Positions 31,665-43,083 of a DNA stretch of 64,000 nucleotides are shown here, piece by piece. The stretch spans positions 186,001 through 250,000 of the forward strand of contig JAIXMR010000002.1 of NCBI GenBank assembly GCA_025677835.1, given 5' to 3'. Positions within the stretch are counted from its first letter, which is position 1, and the number at the start of each line of letters is the position of its first letter. Both the position numbers and the translations under genes were made by a program. The stretch comes from Sporodiniella umbellata (lineage: Eukaryota > Mucoromycota > Mucoromycetes > Mucorales > Rhizopodaceae). Under the pieces are notes generated by a model. It saw only the letters and a program-made list of their open reading frames with translations. It searched no databases and was not told the origin of the DNA.

Positions 31665-33663
31665 GGTTTACCTTTTCTTTGGGTTGAGCGGTAGTATTGG
31701 AATCGACTTTTTCAAGTGGACACGTCTCATCGCCTTCTTCGATATCTTCCGAGCCAAAGTGTTTAAAAGGATAATGGCCAGAGTACTGAAGAGCATCCGT
31801 ACTACAGTAAAACTGCGACCCTGGACCCATCAGGATTTCGGACGCAGAACGGTTCGTTCGATGAAAATCCGTAGAAACAGAGGTGGTGGAATGGTTGTTT
31901 GGCCAAAGGGGCGAGGCAGCTGGCGTTCGGGGTGAATAGATGGGTGAGGTGGAGGACGTGTGGCTGGTTCGGGGAGTACTGAACGAAACCTTACGTTCTT
32001 CGTGAGGAGATCTGTCCGAGTCAGACGACCCTCGCCATCGATGGGAAGTAGCGGTGTTTATAGGGTGTGGTTTGGGCGCGTCCGCCTCTTGCGACTCAAA
32101 GCTGTCTTCGTCGCTGGCCAGCGTGGGCGACGGGTTCCATCTGGCAGAATCTGCAGCGGCGATAGATGTCTTCTCCCGGGCCAATTTTTGGGCAAGCAGG
32201 TCGTGAAAGTCCGCTGTACTATTGGCTGCATGGGTTTCAATGTCTCGCAAATCTAAAAATAATTTTCTATCGTCGCTCCCTGTCGCTCCAAAATCAAGCG
32301 CTTTGGGATGAAGGGGATCGCTCAGCAGAGGACCAGGGAAACCGTAGAGATGAAAAGAGTCAAAGACATGAACAAGCCAGTCGACCATCTCGTTTGTATT
32401 GGCAGCCATGAGCAGCGTGCTCGCACTGGCATTCAGCAGCTGCGAGTCATTCTTGTAGAGCGCACCCTCTATCTTGAACAGCGTGGCAGTATGGATCAGT
32501 TTGGATGATTCTGGGTAAACGGTATAGGCTTGTACGACCTGTTGAAAGGTGACCACAGGCTGTTTTGCTTTTTTGGATTCATAAAACATGATACGGCAGC
32601 GAGTAGGCGCAATCTTCTTGCCAAACAAACCCTTCTTCTTTTTTTGGTTAGTGATCACCACCCAGTACTGCTTCCAGCCGGTTGCATTTGGAAACCTTGC
32701 ATGGAGAAAGCCGGTTTGTTCAGGGCGTGCTTTCTTGCAGACAGCAACGATTTTGGTATATTGAGGACGGGTGATAAATGCCTTGGTATAGATCTCTTGA
32801 ATGCGTGCGCATTCAAAACAAGAGAGGCGGATCGCGGTAATCCACTGGTGAAGTTCGCGGGAATCAAGAGCTTGAAGGATATAGCGATTGGCTCCGGCTG
32901 AGTTTAGGGAGAGCGTGTAGAGTGGCGAATCTTGTTCGATATGCACGGTGGAGTCAGTAATATTAATATACTGCGGGGAAACGTCCTCTTTGGACGAGGT
33001 TTCTGAAGCATCCCAAAGACTCAGAACAGGACCACAGAGCTCAACATACCACACGCTCCAATCTTTCACTTGACACGAACTACCATCCGATCGCAGGTCG
33101 TTCTTCTTTTGAAGGTAGCCTTCGATATAGATCTTGCTCTCATAGACTTCCAGCAGCCGATGCACTTGAATAAACTCGGTAGGTGGTAGTGCCACTTTAC
33201 CTAGAGTAGAGGCTGAGTTCAGTGGCTTTACAAACTTGGCAGGCCGTTTTTGAGTCGTCGTATTTTTGACATAGTTCCTGATAGACACGGGTCGTTTTAA
33301 ACTCACAGGCTCTACAGGTTCCAAAGGGTGAGGTTCTCCTGTAAAAGAGGGACTTGGGACGATAGAGGGGCTTGGGACAATTTGCTGTGCCTTATACTCT
33401 TCTATCTTTTTTCTTTGTTCCTCTATCTCTTCACAGAGCTCTTCGTCGCTCGAAGGTTTTTCGTAATCATTCAGATTGTCAGAACTGTACCAGCCGGGCT
33501 GATCAAGTCCGTATTTTTCCAAGTAGAGTAGACGAGAATGGCGTCGAACGGATTGTGTAATGTGTCTTCTGCTCGGCCTTGGGTTGGGGGTATAGTCTGA
33601 ACTACTGTCATCACTGTCCTCTTCCAGGTTTATCTCAGTTCTCTTGAGCCTAATGTTGGTCAT
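31405..33663 (-). CDS. PH-domain protein of the Caf120/Skg3 type, two exons
   Basis: Exons 33663-31672 and 31602-31405 encode about 729 residues. The start is ATG 33663 (MTNIRLKRTE); TTG codons just upstream are ignored. The N-terminal third is acidic and low in complexity. The PH domain covers about residues 175-285 (YIEGYLQKKNDL...WSVWYVELCGPVLSLWD... ending ELHQWITAIRL), and a second PH-like region follows (GFLHARFPNATGWKQYWVV...). This order matches yeast Caf120/Skg3, associated with CCR4-NOT and bud-site proteins. The tail is Ser/Pro-rich. A GTAAAC donor at 31671 removes a 69-base intron with a poly-A tract; without splicing the frame runs into a lysine run, while the spliced exon ends sensibly (…FSKLFEN). 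Confidence 0.85.
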
Positions 33664-33774
33664 TGACAACAATCAAAGGGAATAAAGAACTTTTTTTTAA
33701 AAAAAAAAAATAAGGGAGCAAAAGTAAAGAGTACTGGTGTGGGGCACTAAATAGCTATTTAGGTATTTAATCAA

Positions 33775-33820
<46 letters not shown>

Positions 33821-33974
33821 TGTGTTATTTGCCAAAAATAATGACAAAAAAGAAAAAAGAGTAATAAAAATAGCAAATACTAAACGTTTTCAGCATCTGA
33901 TTTATTCTTGCCATAATGAGGTTATCAACATACATATTTCGAGTTGCACAGCGTTCTACAAACGATCTTTATTT
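33664..33974. other. Short intergenic region with 38-base A tract
   Basis: The A run at about 33779-33816 is one of the longest homopolymers in the window. It lies between the start of the PH-protein gene and the stop of the next minus-strand gene. No coding signal. Confidence 0.7.
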
Positions 33975-35188
33975 TTAAAACGGAATCAATTTAGAATCTT
34001 TTTTCTTGTAAATGAACTGCTTGTAGCTTCTATAAATGTTCTTTCCAAGCTCGATAGCAGCCTCGTGTACCTCCAGAAGCGCTTCGGTCCAATATTCTAC
34101 CTGCCATGGGCTTTGGTCCAACTCTCTGATCACTTGCTTCCAAAGATACTGGATTTCCTTTCTATATTTAAAAGAATCATTATGAATCACAGTTCTCTTT
34201 TTCAATCTCGCTTGAAGTTGCGAGATTGTTTTCAGTTTCGTTAGAACCAAGCTATTTGGCTTTGTGTTTTTGAGAATAACATGGTTTAATAAGGACTGTA
34301 CGTCACTGCTTGTGGTTGCCAAATTATGAACAGTAGCTTGGTACCACTGGTCCCTCGCTTTTCTTACTCCCTCCATAGTGTCGTAACGTATGCTCTCAAA
34401 AACAACTCGAAGTCCCCCTGAGGGGTTGACGTATAGGTCAAAGTTCTTGTTCACTTGGTCCAGAGCCTTTTCAAACGTACGGTTGCTGTTTTCCAAGAAG
34501 CTGTTGACCTGATCCTCAAACACAGTGCAACCTTCCAATATATAATACAAATCGAGAAAATTGTCGTGCGATATTGTTTTGATAAACTCTTCTAGCGATG
34601 AAAATAACTCTCTTACTTGAAATTCAGCCTGCGTTGCATGCTCTTCTCTCAATTGTCTGTCTGAGCTTTTGGCCCACTGGGTCGCCTGCCTTTGGAGCTG
34701 AAAAGCGTGAATTCGGTCATGTGGTGGCGATTTCGTAAAAAACTTGGAGAGTTGTCTTCGGCGCGTACGGTAGTTTTGCTTCCAAAGAGAAGGTGGACAC
34801 ATCCAGTGAGGAAGTACACGAGTCAAACTAAAAGCAACGTCATGAAACGAAAACGGTACAGAGGTTCTCATTCCATAATTATCTGCCATTTCTGTCTTCA
34901 CCTTACGTACTCGATCATGAAGATAATCTATATATCCTGTTGGCTTTGGATGTACTTGGCTTAGAGACCTTTCAACTTCTGTAAGACGATTCTCTGTTAC
35001 TGAAATACTTTTATCGTCCTGAATCACCTCATCAGTTATTAAGTCGGTCGAATCCTCTGCCTACAGTTTTCTTAAAGTTTTTTAGTTGAAAAATTGTAGG
35101 CACCAAAAAAAAAAAAAAAAAAGAAGCTTGCCTTTGACAGCACAAAGAAAATCGCGAACAAATATAGTATATATGTCGTGATTTTCAT
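33975..35188 (-). CDS. Secreted or ER-lumenal helical protein, unknown function, probable GC-AG intron
   Basis: A 361-codon frame (35060-33975) has no plausible internal start, but it joins in frame to a short upstream exon, 35188-35132, encoding MKITTYILYLFAIFFVLSK, a clear signal peptide. The join uses a GC donor (AAAG/GCAAGC) and a CTGTAG acceptor; a weaker GT donor (GTGCTG) twelve bases earlier also keeps frame. The mature protein (about 360 residues) is predominantly helical and charged, with Trp/Arg-rich segments (LWKQNYRTRRRQ, RKARDQWYQ) and no C-terminal membrane segment. I do not recognise a family. It could act in the ER lumen or cell wall space. Confidence 0.7.
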
Positions 35189-36317
35189 ATTCAAGACTCT
35201 GAAAGAAGAAAAAGAAAAAAAAAAAAAAAGGAACGGCTCCGATAAATTACCCTTGAAGGACTTTATAAGGGGTATCACAATTTATCCAAAAAGAAAAAGA
35301 AAAAGGCTTCTTTAAAACTGGGAATAGGCAGCATTTGGCCTAATAAAATAAAGAGAAAGAAAAGAAAATACCAAGAACGTTTCACAGATCAAGGGTTAAG
35401 GTTTTTGATGTGACAGAATTTGTCGGTGTAACTTTTACCTACTCTTAAAAACAGAATGTCGTGCTGCTGTTATGGCATCATTTCTTGTGATAAGCAGTGC
35501 ATGTCAATGCAGTATATGTATTCTTAGTCGTAAGAAAACAAAATAAAAGAAAGGATACATCTATTATAGACCTGAGAACCACTTCCTCACGGCGCTTTAC
35601 TCAATTTTTCAAGAAACCCTAGATATAACCTTCATACAGTTTCTGCACGGAAGTTAATTGTATTCGCCAGGCCTGTATAACTTCAAAAACCATCAGCTTA
35701 CATAGTGAAGGCAAAAGATTTTCATGATGGTATGTCAAAGGCAGAACAATCGTATATCCTATTTTTCAACTCCTTTTCTCTAAAAAGCAGGCATGCTGTC
35801 AGAATCAGATCCAACTAAAAGGGAATGGCGAGCTGTTGGGTGATATAAAGTTTATTGCAGTAGAATAGTATCTTCACGTGTATACTTTTTATATTATGTA
35901 CAAAAAAGAGTATGTGTCCTTATGTGCTTGGTTTGTATCTTTCAGGTTCGTTACCTAAAAGAATCTTTATTAGATAAAACTCTGTTGCTCCACTTGTATT
36001 ATAGCTTTTGTTTTTACCAGGCTTTGATCCCAAACAGCTTAAAAATGCTCCAAATGGTTTTGTCACATCCATGGGCCATTTTGACAAACCCTCAAGAACA
36101 TCCTCTAAATGAGCGTTACAGCGATGTTGTTTTGGCTTTTCTTGAGTTCCTTCACTGTGTCTGTTTAAAACAAATTTTTTTCCGTCTTCTGACATCGGCA
36201 AGCAATCTCTTGAAGTAAACAATCAAAAATCATTTTCGCTTTTTTTTATTACTGATTGAATTAAGCCACAAATTATACGTGTTTTAGCTTTCCTTACCTT
36301 TTCTTTTGTTTAACATA
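35189..36317. other. Intergenic region with a possible relic gene on the plus strand
   Basis: Coding-like blocks occur near 35463-35530 (ECRAAVMASFLVISSACQC), 35579-35655 (PENHFLTALYSIFQETLD) and 35945-36218 (ALIPNSLKMLQMVLSHPWAI, then HPLNERYSDVVLAFLEFLH), the last preceded by plausible acceptors and ending at TAA 36218. The helical, HEAT-like flavour suggests the 3' end of a decayed or very intron-rich gene, but the blocks could not be joined. The rest is the promoter of the exportin gene. Confidence 0.3.
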
Positions 36318-39300
36318 ATGGATTTCAATGTGGCAGAGTTTGATAAAGTAGCTAGAACATTTTATGAAGGGGAGGGCTCCGAAAGGAGTTTAGCAGAGAA
36401 GCGTTTGATAGAATTTCGTAACGATCCAAACTCATGGCAAACTGTTGATTTAGTACTTGAGCAATCCACATACATGAACACGAAGGTTAGATAGATAAAA
36501 GCAAGAAATTGTGCTTGCAAGACGAACCTTTTATATATATACATATATAATAAGTTTTTAGTGTTCGATGTATTTGAGGAATTTGTAAGAGTTCGTTGGA
36601 ATACACTGTCTGGAGAGCAGCAGTTCACTTTGCGAAATTCCATAGCGAATCTAGTCGTTCATACTTCCTCAAAAGAAAACGTTGAACATTCGCACGCTTT
36701 GCTTCTCAGGAAATTGAATGGACTTCTTGTTCAAATAATAGAAAAGGAGTGTCCCAGGCACTGGCCAACGTTCATTGAAGAAATTGTTAACTCAAGCTTT
36801 ACAAACGTTAATTTATGCAAAAATAATATGCAAATAATTAAATTATTAAGGTCACTTTCCCATACATACACACACACACATATATATATATAAGAGGGCT
36901 TAAGAATTTACCGTGAACGCCTAGCTTAATGACCATTTTATTTATAGTGAAGAATTATATGGGCAACCAAGAAACTCACTGACGCAAACCAAGATTAGAA
37001 AACTAAAGAAAAAGCTAGTGGACGACTTTGCTCTCGTATTCGATTTGCTAAAAAAAGTACTTTCTACTCCTACCCTTGGGAACGAAACATTATTGACTAC
37101 AGCAATGGAAACCTTAAGAGAAATAATAGCTTGGATGCCTTTAGAATATGCAGTACAGACAGACTTCTTGAACTTAGTATACGCCAAGCTACACCAAGAC
37201 TCGTTTCGTCTCTTAGCTCTGCAGTGTTTTAATGAAATTGTAGGATCACATAGTAATCTACCTCACGAGGCTGTAGCTGCTATCTACCAGTCGGTGTTTC
37301 CTGAAATTAGCAAAGCAATGAACCTCTATCAGCAAAATAACGAACTGTCACATCTTGTAGTTAAAGAAGCTGCTACCTTTATCATAGCAATCTTGTCCAA
37401 CTACCAAACGTGTGTACTAGACACTTACCAGGCTTTGCTATGCTTGATCAGTATCTGCCAAATCCCTAACAGTAGTTTATTTGAACTTTGCGTCGATTTT
37501 TGGGATAGTTTTCTTAAATTGAACAAAGATTGCTCAGTAGAAATCAAAGAACAGTTAGCAAACATGATGATTGAAAAAATGGTGATGCCTAACGAATTTT
37601 TCGAGGTGGGGTTCGAGTATGGAGAGACAACATTTGACTTTGTTGAACAAAGCGACACCGGTGTACAGTGCCAGGCTATGCAATCTGTTTTACAAACCCT
37701 ATCTATACAAAACCCTCTTTTAGTACAAACAGCGATTTGCGAAAAGCTATCTTCTGTTTTTGAAATTACCGAAGACAAACCTTTTTTCGACGCTTTGTTT
37801 AGAATATCGTGGAGTCTTGGTGCTCTTTCAGAAGCTTTTGCAACAGAACAAGAAAATGTTTTTATAGAGAAAGCTATATATAGCTATATTCAGCTACTTC
37901 AGTGTCGTAGTAATCTACAGCATGCTATCACATGTTGCATTTTCTATATTTGTAGCCGTTACATACTATTCCTCTTGTATCGTGAGGATTTTGCAAATCT
38001 CGTTTGGGAGAAAATTTTTTCTTTTATGAAAGAGACAGAGGCTAACCGAAAACACATGGCTTGCTACACACTCTTGAAAATATCAGAGCGTCTGCGTAAA
38101 TGCCCAGCAGGGTCAAATGCTCCACTTCAAAGCTTGATTAGTAACGTTGTGAACGTCAGTGAATCACTTCAACCACAGCAGGTAAATTCACTCTTTTATT
38201 ATCTGCGTCTATTCTACTGCAGTTGTAAAACTATCTTTTTTTTTTTTAGATGTATATGGTTTATGAAGCTGCTACTAACATAATGTGCGCAGCACCAACA
38301 AGTAGCCAACAAGAAATTCTATATCTATTGATGAACCAGCAAAATCAAAAGGTTTGACTCATTTTAGTATCCCCAATGTATATTGTAACAATGTGTATAC
38401 CAAAAGATAGGAAGCTTGACCTATAGCAACAATATCTCTTTCATGAAAGCCGCTCTAAATTACTTCAAGATAAACATTGCAGTTTGTAAAGTAGCTGGAA
38501 AAACGTATTCTTATCAGCTTGCTCAAATGGTTGCATTCACAACAGAATGCTATAACGCAGCAAGTACAGAAAATGGTGTACAAAACAGAAAAAACAACGA
38601 GGAAATATTTAGCAATGTCAAACAATCGATTCTGGAGCTGTTAGAAGTTTTTGTTCTCAAAAGCAACGTACAGCCCAATATGGCCGAGTTTCAAGTTTTA
38701 CTCCAAGTGGTATTATCAGATTACTATCAAAGAGACAGCGAACGGGAGCCAAAAGTTTTGTCTCTATTGTCAGCCCTAGTAGAAAAAACAGAAGTGAGTT
38801 AGCTTGGTCAAAATGAAAACAAAAATTTTACATGATTGCTCGATTCACTCATTAAATAACATAGAGTCTAGAGATTTTAAATGAAGCAACTCAAGTCGCA
38901 CTCGTTCACACTCTACCAATGATTGTGCAAAACTTTTCTGATTATCCTGAGATACGAGAGCAATTTTATTATTTACTAAAGGCAATTACACAAAGACGCT
39001 TTCAAGGTAAAATCACCATTACCAATTTAGTAAAAAAAAAAAAAGGGGGGCATCATGTAATGTTTTTGATATAGATATTATACAAGAGCCCACATTATTG
39101 AAGCAAATTCTTGATTCTGTACTTTGGGGGACCAAACATACAGCTATTACTGTATCGCATACAGCACTTAGAACATGTTTGTATATACTAGACTCTGTTG
39201 TTGAAGAAGAGGAGGATATTTCAAGCTTATTCTTCGAGACCTACTATGTAAGAATCCTAACCGAAATACTCGAAGTATTGGTTGATTCTGATCTTAGAAA

Positions 39301-39705
39301 TGGTAAAAAAAAATAGCAGATATAAAATTATGCGACAGCTCACTATTAATAGGGTTTGAGTACCAAAGCCAGATTCTAGCTAGAATGCTTATGATGGTAC
39401 AAGAGGGAGAGATATACACTCGTGTTTTTGACCCTGAACAAGTCTCAAACCCACTTATGTCCAATGCGGAATTCCTTCAGCAATATGTACTGAACCTTCT
39501 ACTGAGTGCATTCCCTATGCTTCAAAAAAGCCAAATTGAAGTTTTTGTAATGGGCATGTTTAATTATAGCTATGATTTAGAAAAATTTCAAGAAGATATA
39601 GAAGACTTTTTGGTTGACATAAAAACAGTCGATGAGATCTCTGCTGGTGAAGAAAGGCTATATGAAGAGAAAGAAGCAGAAAACGATCTCATGAAAAATT
39701 TGTAA
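36318..39705 (+). CDS. Exportin-1 (CRM1)-like nuclear export receptor, divergent, eight exons
   Basis: Exons 36318-36485, 36555-36850, 36948-38181, 38250-38351, 38407-38793, 38865-39006, 39075-39302 and 39353-39705 join in frame to about 969 residues, roughly 100 shorter than typical CRM1. Hallmarks align along the whole length: DPNSWQTVDLVLEQSTYMNTK and HWPTFIEEIV in the N-terminal CRM1 homology region, LLSEELYG, VQCQAMQSVLQTL, ISWSLGALSEAF, MACYTLLKISERLRKC, ESLQPQQ, SVLWGTKHTAI and FLQQYVLNLLLSAFPMLQ near the end. Exportin-1 carries leucine-rich NES cargo out of the nucleus with Ran-GTP. The NES-groove segment is unusual: the highly conserved IMYIVGQYPRFL region reads IFYICSRYILFL, and the position of human Cys528 appears to be Leu. 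It may be a second, specialised paralogue (inference). Confidence 0.85.
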
Positions 39706-39801
39706 TAAAGAAACAAAACAAGTATAGAGGATGGTCTACTTTTTTTTTTATGGTTCATTGAGTTTTGAAGATGTATTTATCTATTTATTTTATGAAGTTC
39801 T

Positions 39802-41178
39802 TCAATCACGGCGGTATGGGTCGTAAGACCGTTTGCGACGCTCTCTACTATCAGAACGTCTACTGCTACTACTATGTCGTGGCATGGATATATCTCTTGT
39901 ACTGCTTCTCATAGAACCCATTTGGCTATTTCTACTAGATCGCAGCATCGAGCCACCTCCATTCGGATGTGATGAACCAGGTGGAGGTGGGGGTCCAGGC
40001 ATACCCATTGGCATACCCATCATAGGGTTAGGCATACCTGCCATGGGCATAGGCATAGAGCCATCCATTATATTGGGCGGCATCATCATACCCATAGACA
40101 TTACGTCACCCATAGACATTAAGTCGCTCATGTTCATCATCTCACCCATATTCATATCTGACATGTTCATTTCGCCCATAAGCTACATTGAACAAAACAG
40201 GTTATTCACTTTAAGCAAACATATAAATACATGTGTATGTTTGCTAACCTTTTTGTTTTCTCTTAGCATCTTTTGTTTTGCGCAATAGGCTCTCCACGTA
40301 ACTTCATTGAATCCATAGTTGAAATAGTCCGTTATATCCGCGCCAGGTTTTCTCCAAGGTTTATCTTCAAAGTCATCCAGATTCACTTCATTTATAGGCT
40401 GACCATTGTATTCGCCCACACCTTCAAGGTTGATTCCTCCTTGTGCTGCCTTATTAGGTTGATTTGCATTGGAGAATGTATTTGCTGCTGGTACAGCGGA
40501 TGATTTTGCTTGTTGGCCGGGTTTAATATTTACAAGTGCTTCTTTGGCTTCACTTGAAGCTGGCTGTTCACTACAAATCAGTCAAATAGTGTGTTAATAT
40601 GTGTCTTTTTTATTGTCTTCCACCTACGCTTTGGGCTGCTCAGCCCCTGCTTCAGTTTGTGTTTCCTCTTCAGGTTCTAGTATAATTTCAAGATCCTTAT
40701 TTTATGTGAGATTTCATATAATCAGTAAACTAATAATTCTTTTTTCTATTTACATCATCGCTGTCGCTATCGCCTTCTTCCTCCTCATTTGATTTAGCAG
40801 TAGGCGGATCAGCTTCTGGCTTCTCCGTCTCTGTATCTTGAGTTTCTGTAGTCTTTTCTGGTGATTCCTCTTTTCTATATAGTAAAAGGTAAATGTCTGA
40901 TTGTTAATGTTGTGTTTAGTCTCTTTTACTGTTCGTTCCTATTTAAAGAAAAAAAATGAGATGTTCTGTTTCGTATTAAATCTGTGTATCATTACTCTTT
41001 GTTGTCGTCGTCACCGTATAAATCGTAAAGTTCGGCTTCGTCTATTCACAATTTAGAATTCGCGTGGAAATTATAACATGCAAATACCGTTCTTAGGGTT
41101 AGCGGAGGTATTGTTAGAGTCTTCCATTTCAACATCTCCGTATAAAAACTCTTCGTCCTCGTCTGCCATGTTGCTCAT
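39802..41178 (-). CDS. fip1: Fip1, polyadenylation factor subunit, six exons
   Basis: Exons 41178-41088, 41041-40996, 40874-40754, 40695-40628, 40570-40249 and 40182-39802 join in frame to 342 residues ([18 protein letters not shown]...). The N-terminus is acidic and low in complexity. The Fip1 signature [19 protein letters not shown] followed by NEVTW lies around residues 185-210. In yeast this factor tethers poly(A) polymerase to the cleavage and polyadenylation machinery. The last exon encodes a remarkable methionine-rich stretch (25 Met in its first 61 residues), then a poly-Pro patch and an Arg/Ser-rich tail ([19 protein letters not shown]). It is tail-to-tail with the exportin-1 gene, stop codons 97 bases apart. 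The 397 bases between the start and the next gene hold nothing else. Confidence 0.92.
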
Positions 41179-41575
41179 TTGCTTTTGCTGAAAAAGGAGT
41201 TGGGAACAAAAGAGTTTGAAGAACTTAGAAATTCATGTTTTTTTTGCAGTCACTGAAAACAATTGAGAATAGCCAAACGCGTTGTTTTTTTATTATTATT
41301 TAATAAACACTAAACGTGCCTATAAATATTGAGAATAATGAGCTATGGGGGAGAGAGACATAGTATTCTATACCAAAATACAACGTGCATTGCTCAGTAT
41401 GTGTTTTTTTTTTGTATCTGGCACTATCATTGAACACTGTGCTCCTTATACGTTTAATACTCTTGCAAATTTGGAGACACAAAGTGCAAACTACTTTTAC
41501 TTGATACTGTTTACAGTCAAGTTGTAGTCCAGAGAGCACAATATTTAACCTTTATTTCATCTAATTTGGTAGAGC

Positions 41576-42428
41576 TTAATTTGTGATAGACTTGTTTTTT
41601 AACATGGTGTAAAAGAAATAGTGGAAGGCTTCGCCCATGGTTTTGATATCTATTGTCCAGCAATCTCTTTGTAAATGTCTTTTGCGGAAATGAGGCTGCC
41701 CAAAAGTGATGTATAAAAAGATTCCTTGGACTTTTAATACTCTTTCAACCTCATCAACTTCTCCTTTCACTTCTCTTATCAGCTCTTCTGAGGGATCCCA
41801 CACGTCTCCTCGATCGCACATTAAAGCGTCCATAGTACCTAAGTAAAATGCATCAGCATTTTGTATCAAATGCAAGAAAACAACCTTTGTCTATAACAAT
41901 GTCAAACGATTCATTTTCGAATTTCAAGTCTCTAATGTCCATTTCCAACCCTAAACATTGTATGTTAGTGGCTTGTCAACGCTGTTTGCCTTTTCCCCTA
42001 CAAGTCATCTCTGGTTTATCGCTGCAACGAGTTTTCATGTTTTCAATGACAGTTTTGGAGTAATCGATATTTGTTATGTTTTTATATCCATCTAGATACA
42101 TATCCTCTCCCAAAGCTATAACAGCCGGTTAATATCCTGTTCAGTCTTTTTAATGTTATATAGGTACTGGAATTTCCACATCCCAGCATCAAGATCTTTG
42201 CTTGTTTGTTAGGGATAGCTTCATTTAGTAAAGGCTTCAGGTCAGCATATGTTTTGAACCAGTCAAAGGTTGTTTCTGTATCTTCTCTAATATCAACCAT
42301 GAGAATAAAATTCCAAGCTTAAATTTTTTTTTCATGTTTTACTTTTGGTATCTTTCTTCCCAATATTCTTGAGTTTTGTATGCTGTGGGGTCGTTAGGAA
42401 CAACGTCCAGGGAAGTAGATGCAACCAT
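41576..42428 (-). CDS. Class I methyltransferase, EEF1AKMT4/METTL13-N-like, five exons
   Basis: Exons 42428-42343, 42286-42168, 42115-42002, 41950-41885 and 41838-41576 join in frame to 215 residues. Features in order: the N-terminal family block YKTQEYWEERYQK, DWFKTYADLKPLL, SAM motif I as ILMLGCGNSTLGEDMY, NITNIDYSKTVIENM for the acidic second strand, LEMDIRDLKFENESFDIVID for motifs II-IV, and KGTMDALMC with FGQPHFRKRHL near the end. This is the architecture of the EEF1AKMT4/METTL13 group, lysine or N-terminal methyltransferases of translation elongation factor 1A in animals; the fungal substrate is inferred by analogy only. Confidence 0.88.
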
Positions 42429-42846
42429 TTTTTGAAAAGTTAAGAAAAAAAAAAAAAAAAAAATAGAGGTGCTGTGCTGTAAGAAAAGCGGTCTTTAGGG
42501 AAGGGCTTTGGCTGACAGCAAATAAAAAACGAAAAGATTTCTCTTCAGGACAGCTTTCATTGGTTAGAGCTGCAGTAGCAATCAGACAAAAGCTCGGTCC
42601 AAAATCTACTCTTTAGCACTCTTGTTGTTTTGAAAGGACTAGAAAGAGTAGGGATTCTGTTACACTTATGTTTCAAACTTTATTTCTCGTCTTTAAGTGT
42701 GGACTCCTGTTACACATTGTACACGATTGTTTAAAAAAAGTAGGCTATAATTGTCAAACGGTAAACATGTAAGCCCAAGTCCAACAAAAAAAAAAAACAA
42801 AAACAAAAAGAAACAATGCAAAACAGTAGTTGTTTATTTGCTGTAT
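42429..42846. other. Intergenic region
   Basis: 418 bases between the methyltransferase start and the stop of the cysteine-rich peptide gene. Two A-rich runs (42445-42463 and 42785-42810); no other signal. Confidence 0.65.
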
Positions 42847-43083
42847 TTAAGAGTCGCTGCCGATCTCAAAACCACAAAAACATTGGCCTTCTTGACAGAC
42901 GGTGATCAAGCTTCTTTGAATATTTGTATATTTCCCACATCTTTCTGAGCAATCAGAAAGCGAACCCGAACAAGATATATCACAAGTGTCTTTCTTCTTT
43001 AGCAACGATCTACGATGATAACTACCAGCCTCTACCATCAAAGCAAATACAAAAATGCAGTAAACCAACACAACCTTTAGCAT
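42847..43083 (-). CDS. Small secreted cysteine-rich protein, defensin-like spacing
   Basis: Single exon of 78 codons, ATG at 43083. Residues 1-19 (MLKVVLVYCIFVFALMVEA) form a signal peptide, followed by a short basic segment with RR and KKK that could be a processing site. The mature part has seven cysteines spaced C-x3-C-x6-C-x3-C-x13-C-x4-C-x-C. The CxxxC and CxC elements are the hallmark spacing of the cysteine-stabilised alpha-beta fold of defensin-like peptides, though an odd number of cysteines is atypical. The role could be antimicrobial, signalling or effector; this is inference from spacing only. No sequence family is recognised. Confidence 0.7.
   Translation of the reverse strand: MLKVVLVYCIFVFALMVEAGSYHRRSLLKKKDTCDISCSGSLSDCSERCGKYTNIQRSLITVCQEGQCFCGFEIGSDS

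Noticed and set aside
31627..31671. Lysine-run C-terminus of the PH-domain protein
   Set aside because: It is read from the intron poly-A tract; a GTAAAC donor and downstream in-frame exon give a better protein end.
35920..36222. Minus-strand frame of 100 codons upstream of the exportin gene
   Set aside because: It starts at a non-ATG codon and is the antisense of a more plausible plus-strand trace; I could not support either fully.
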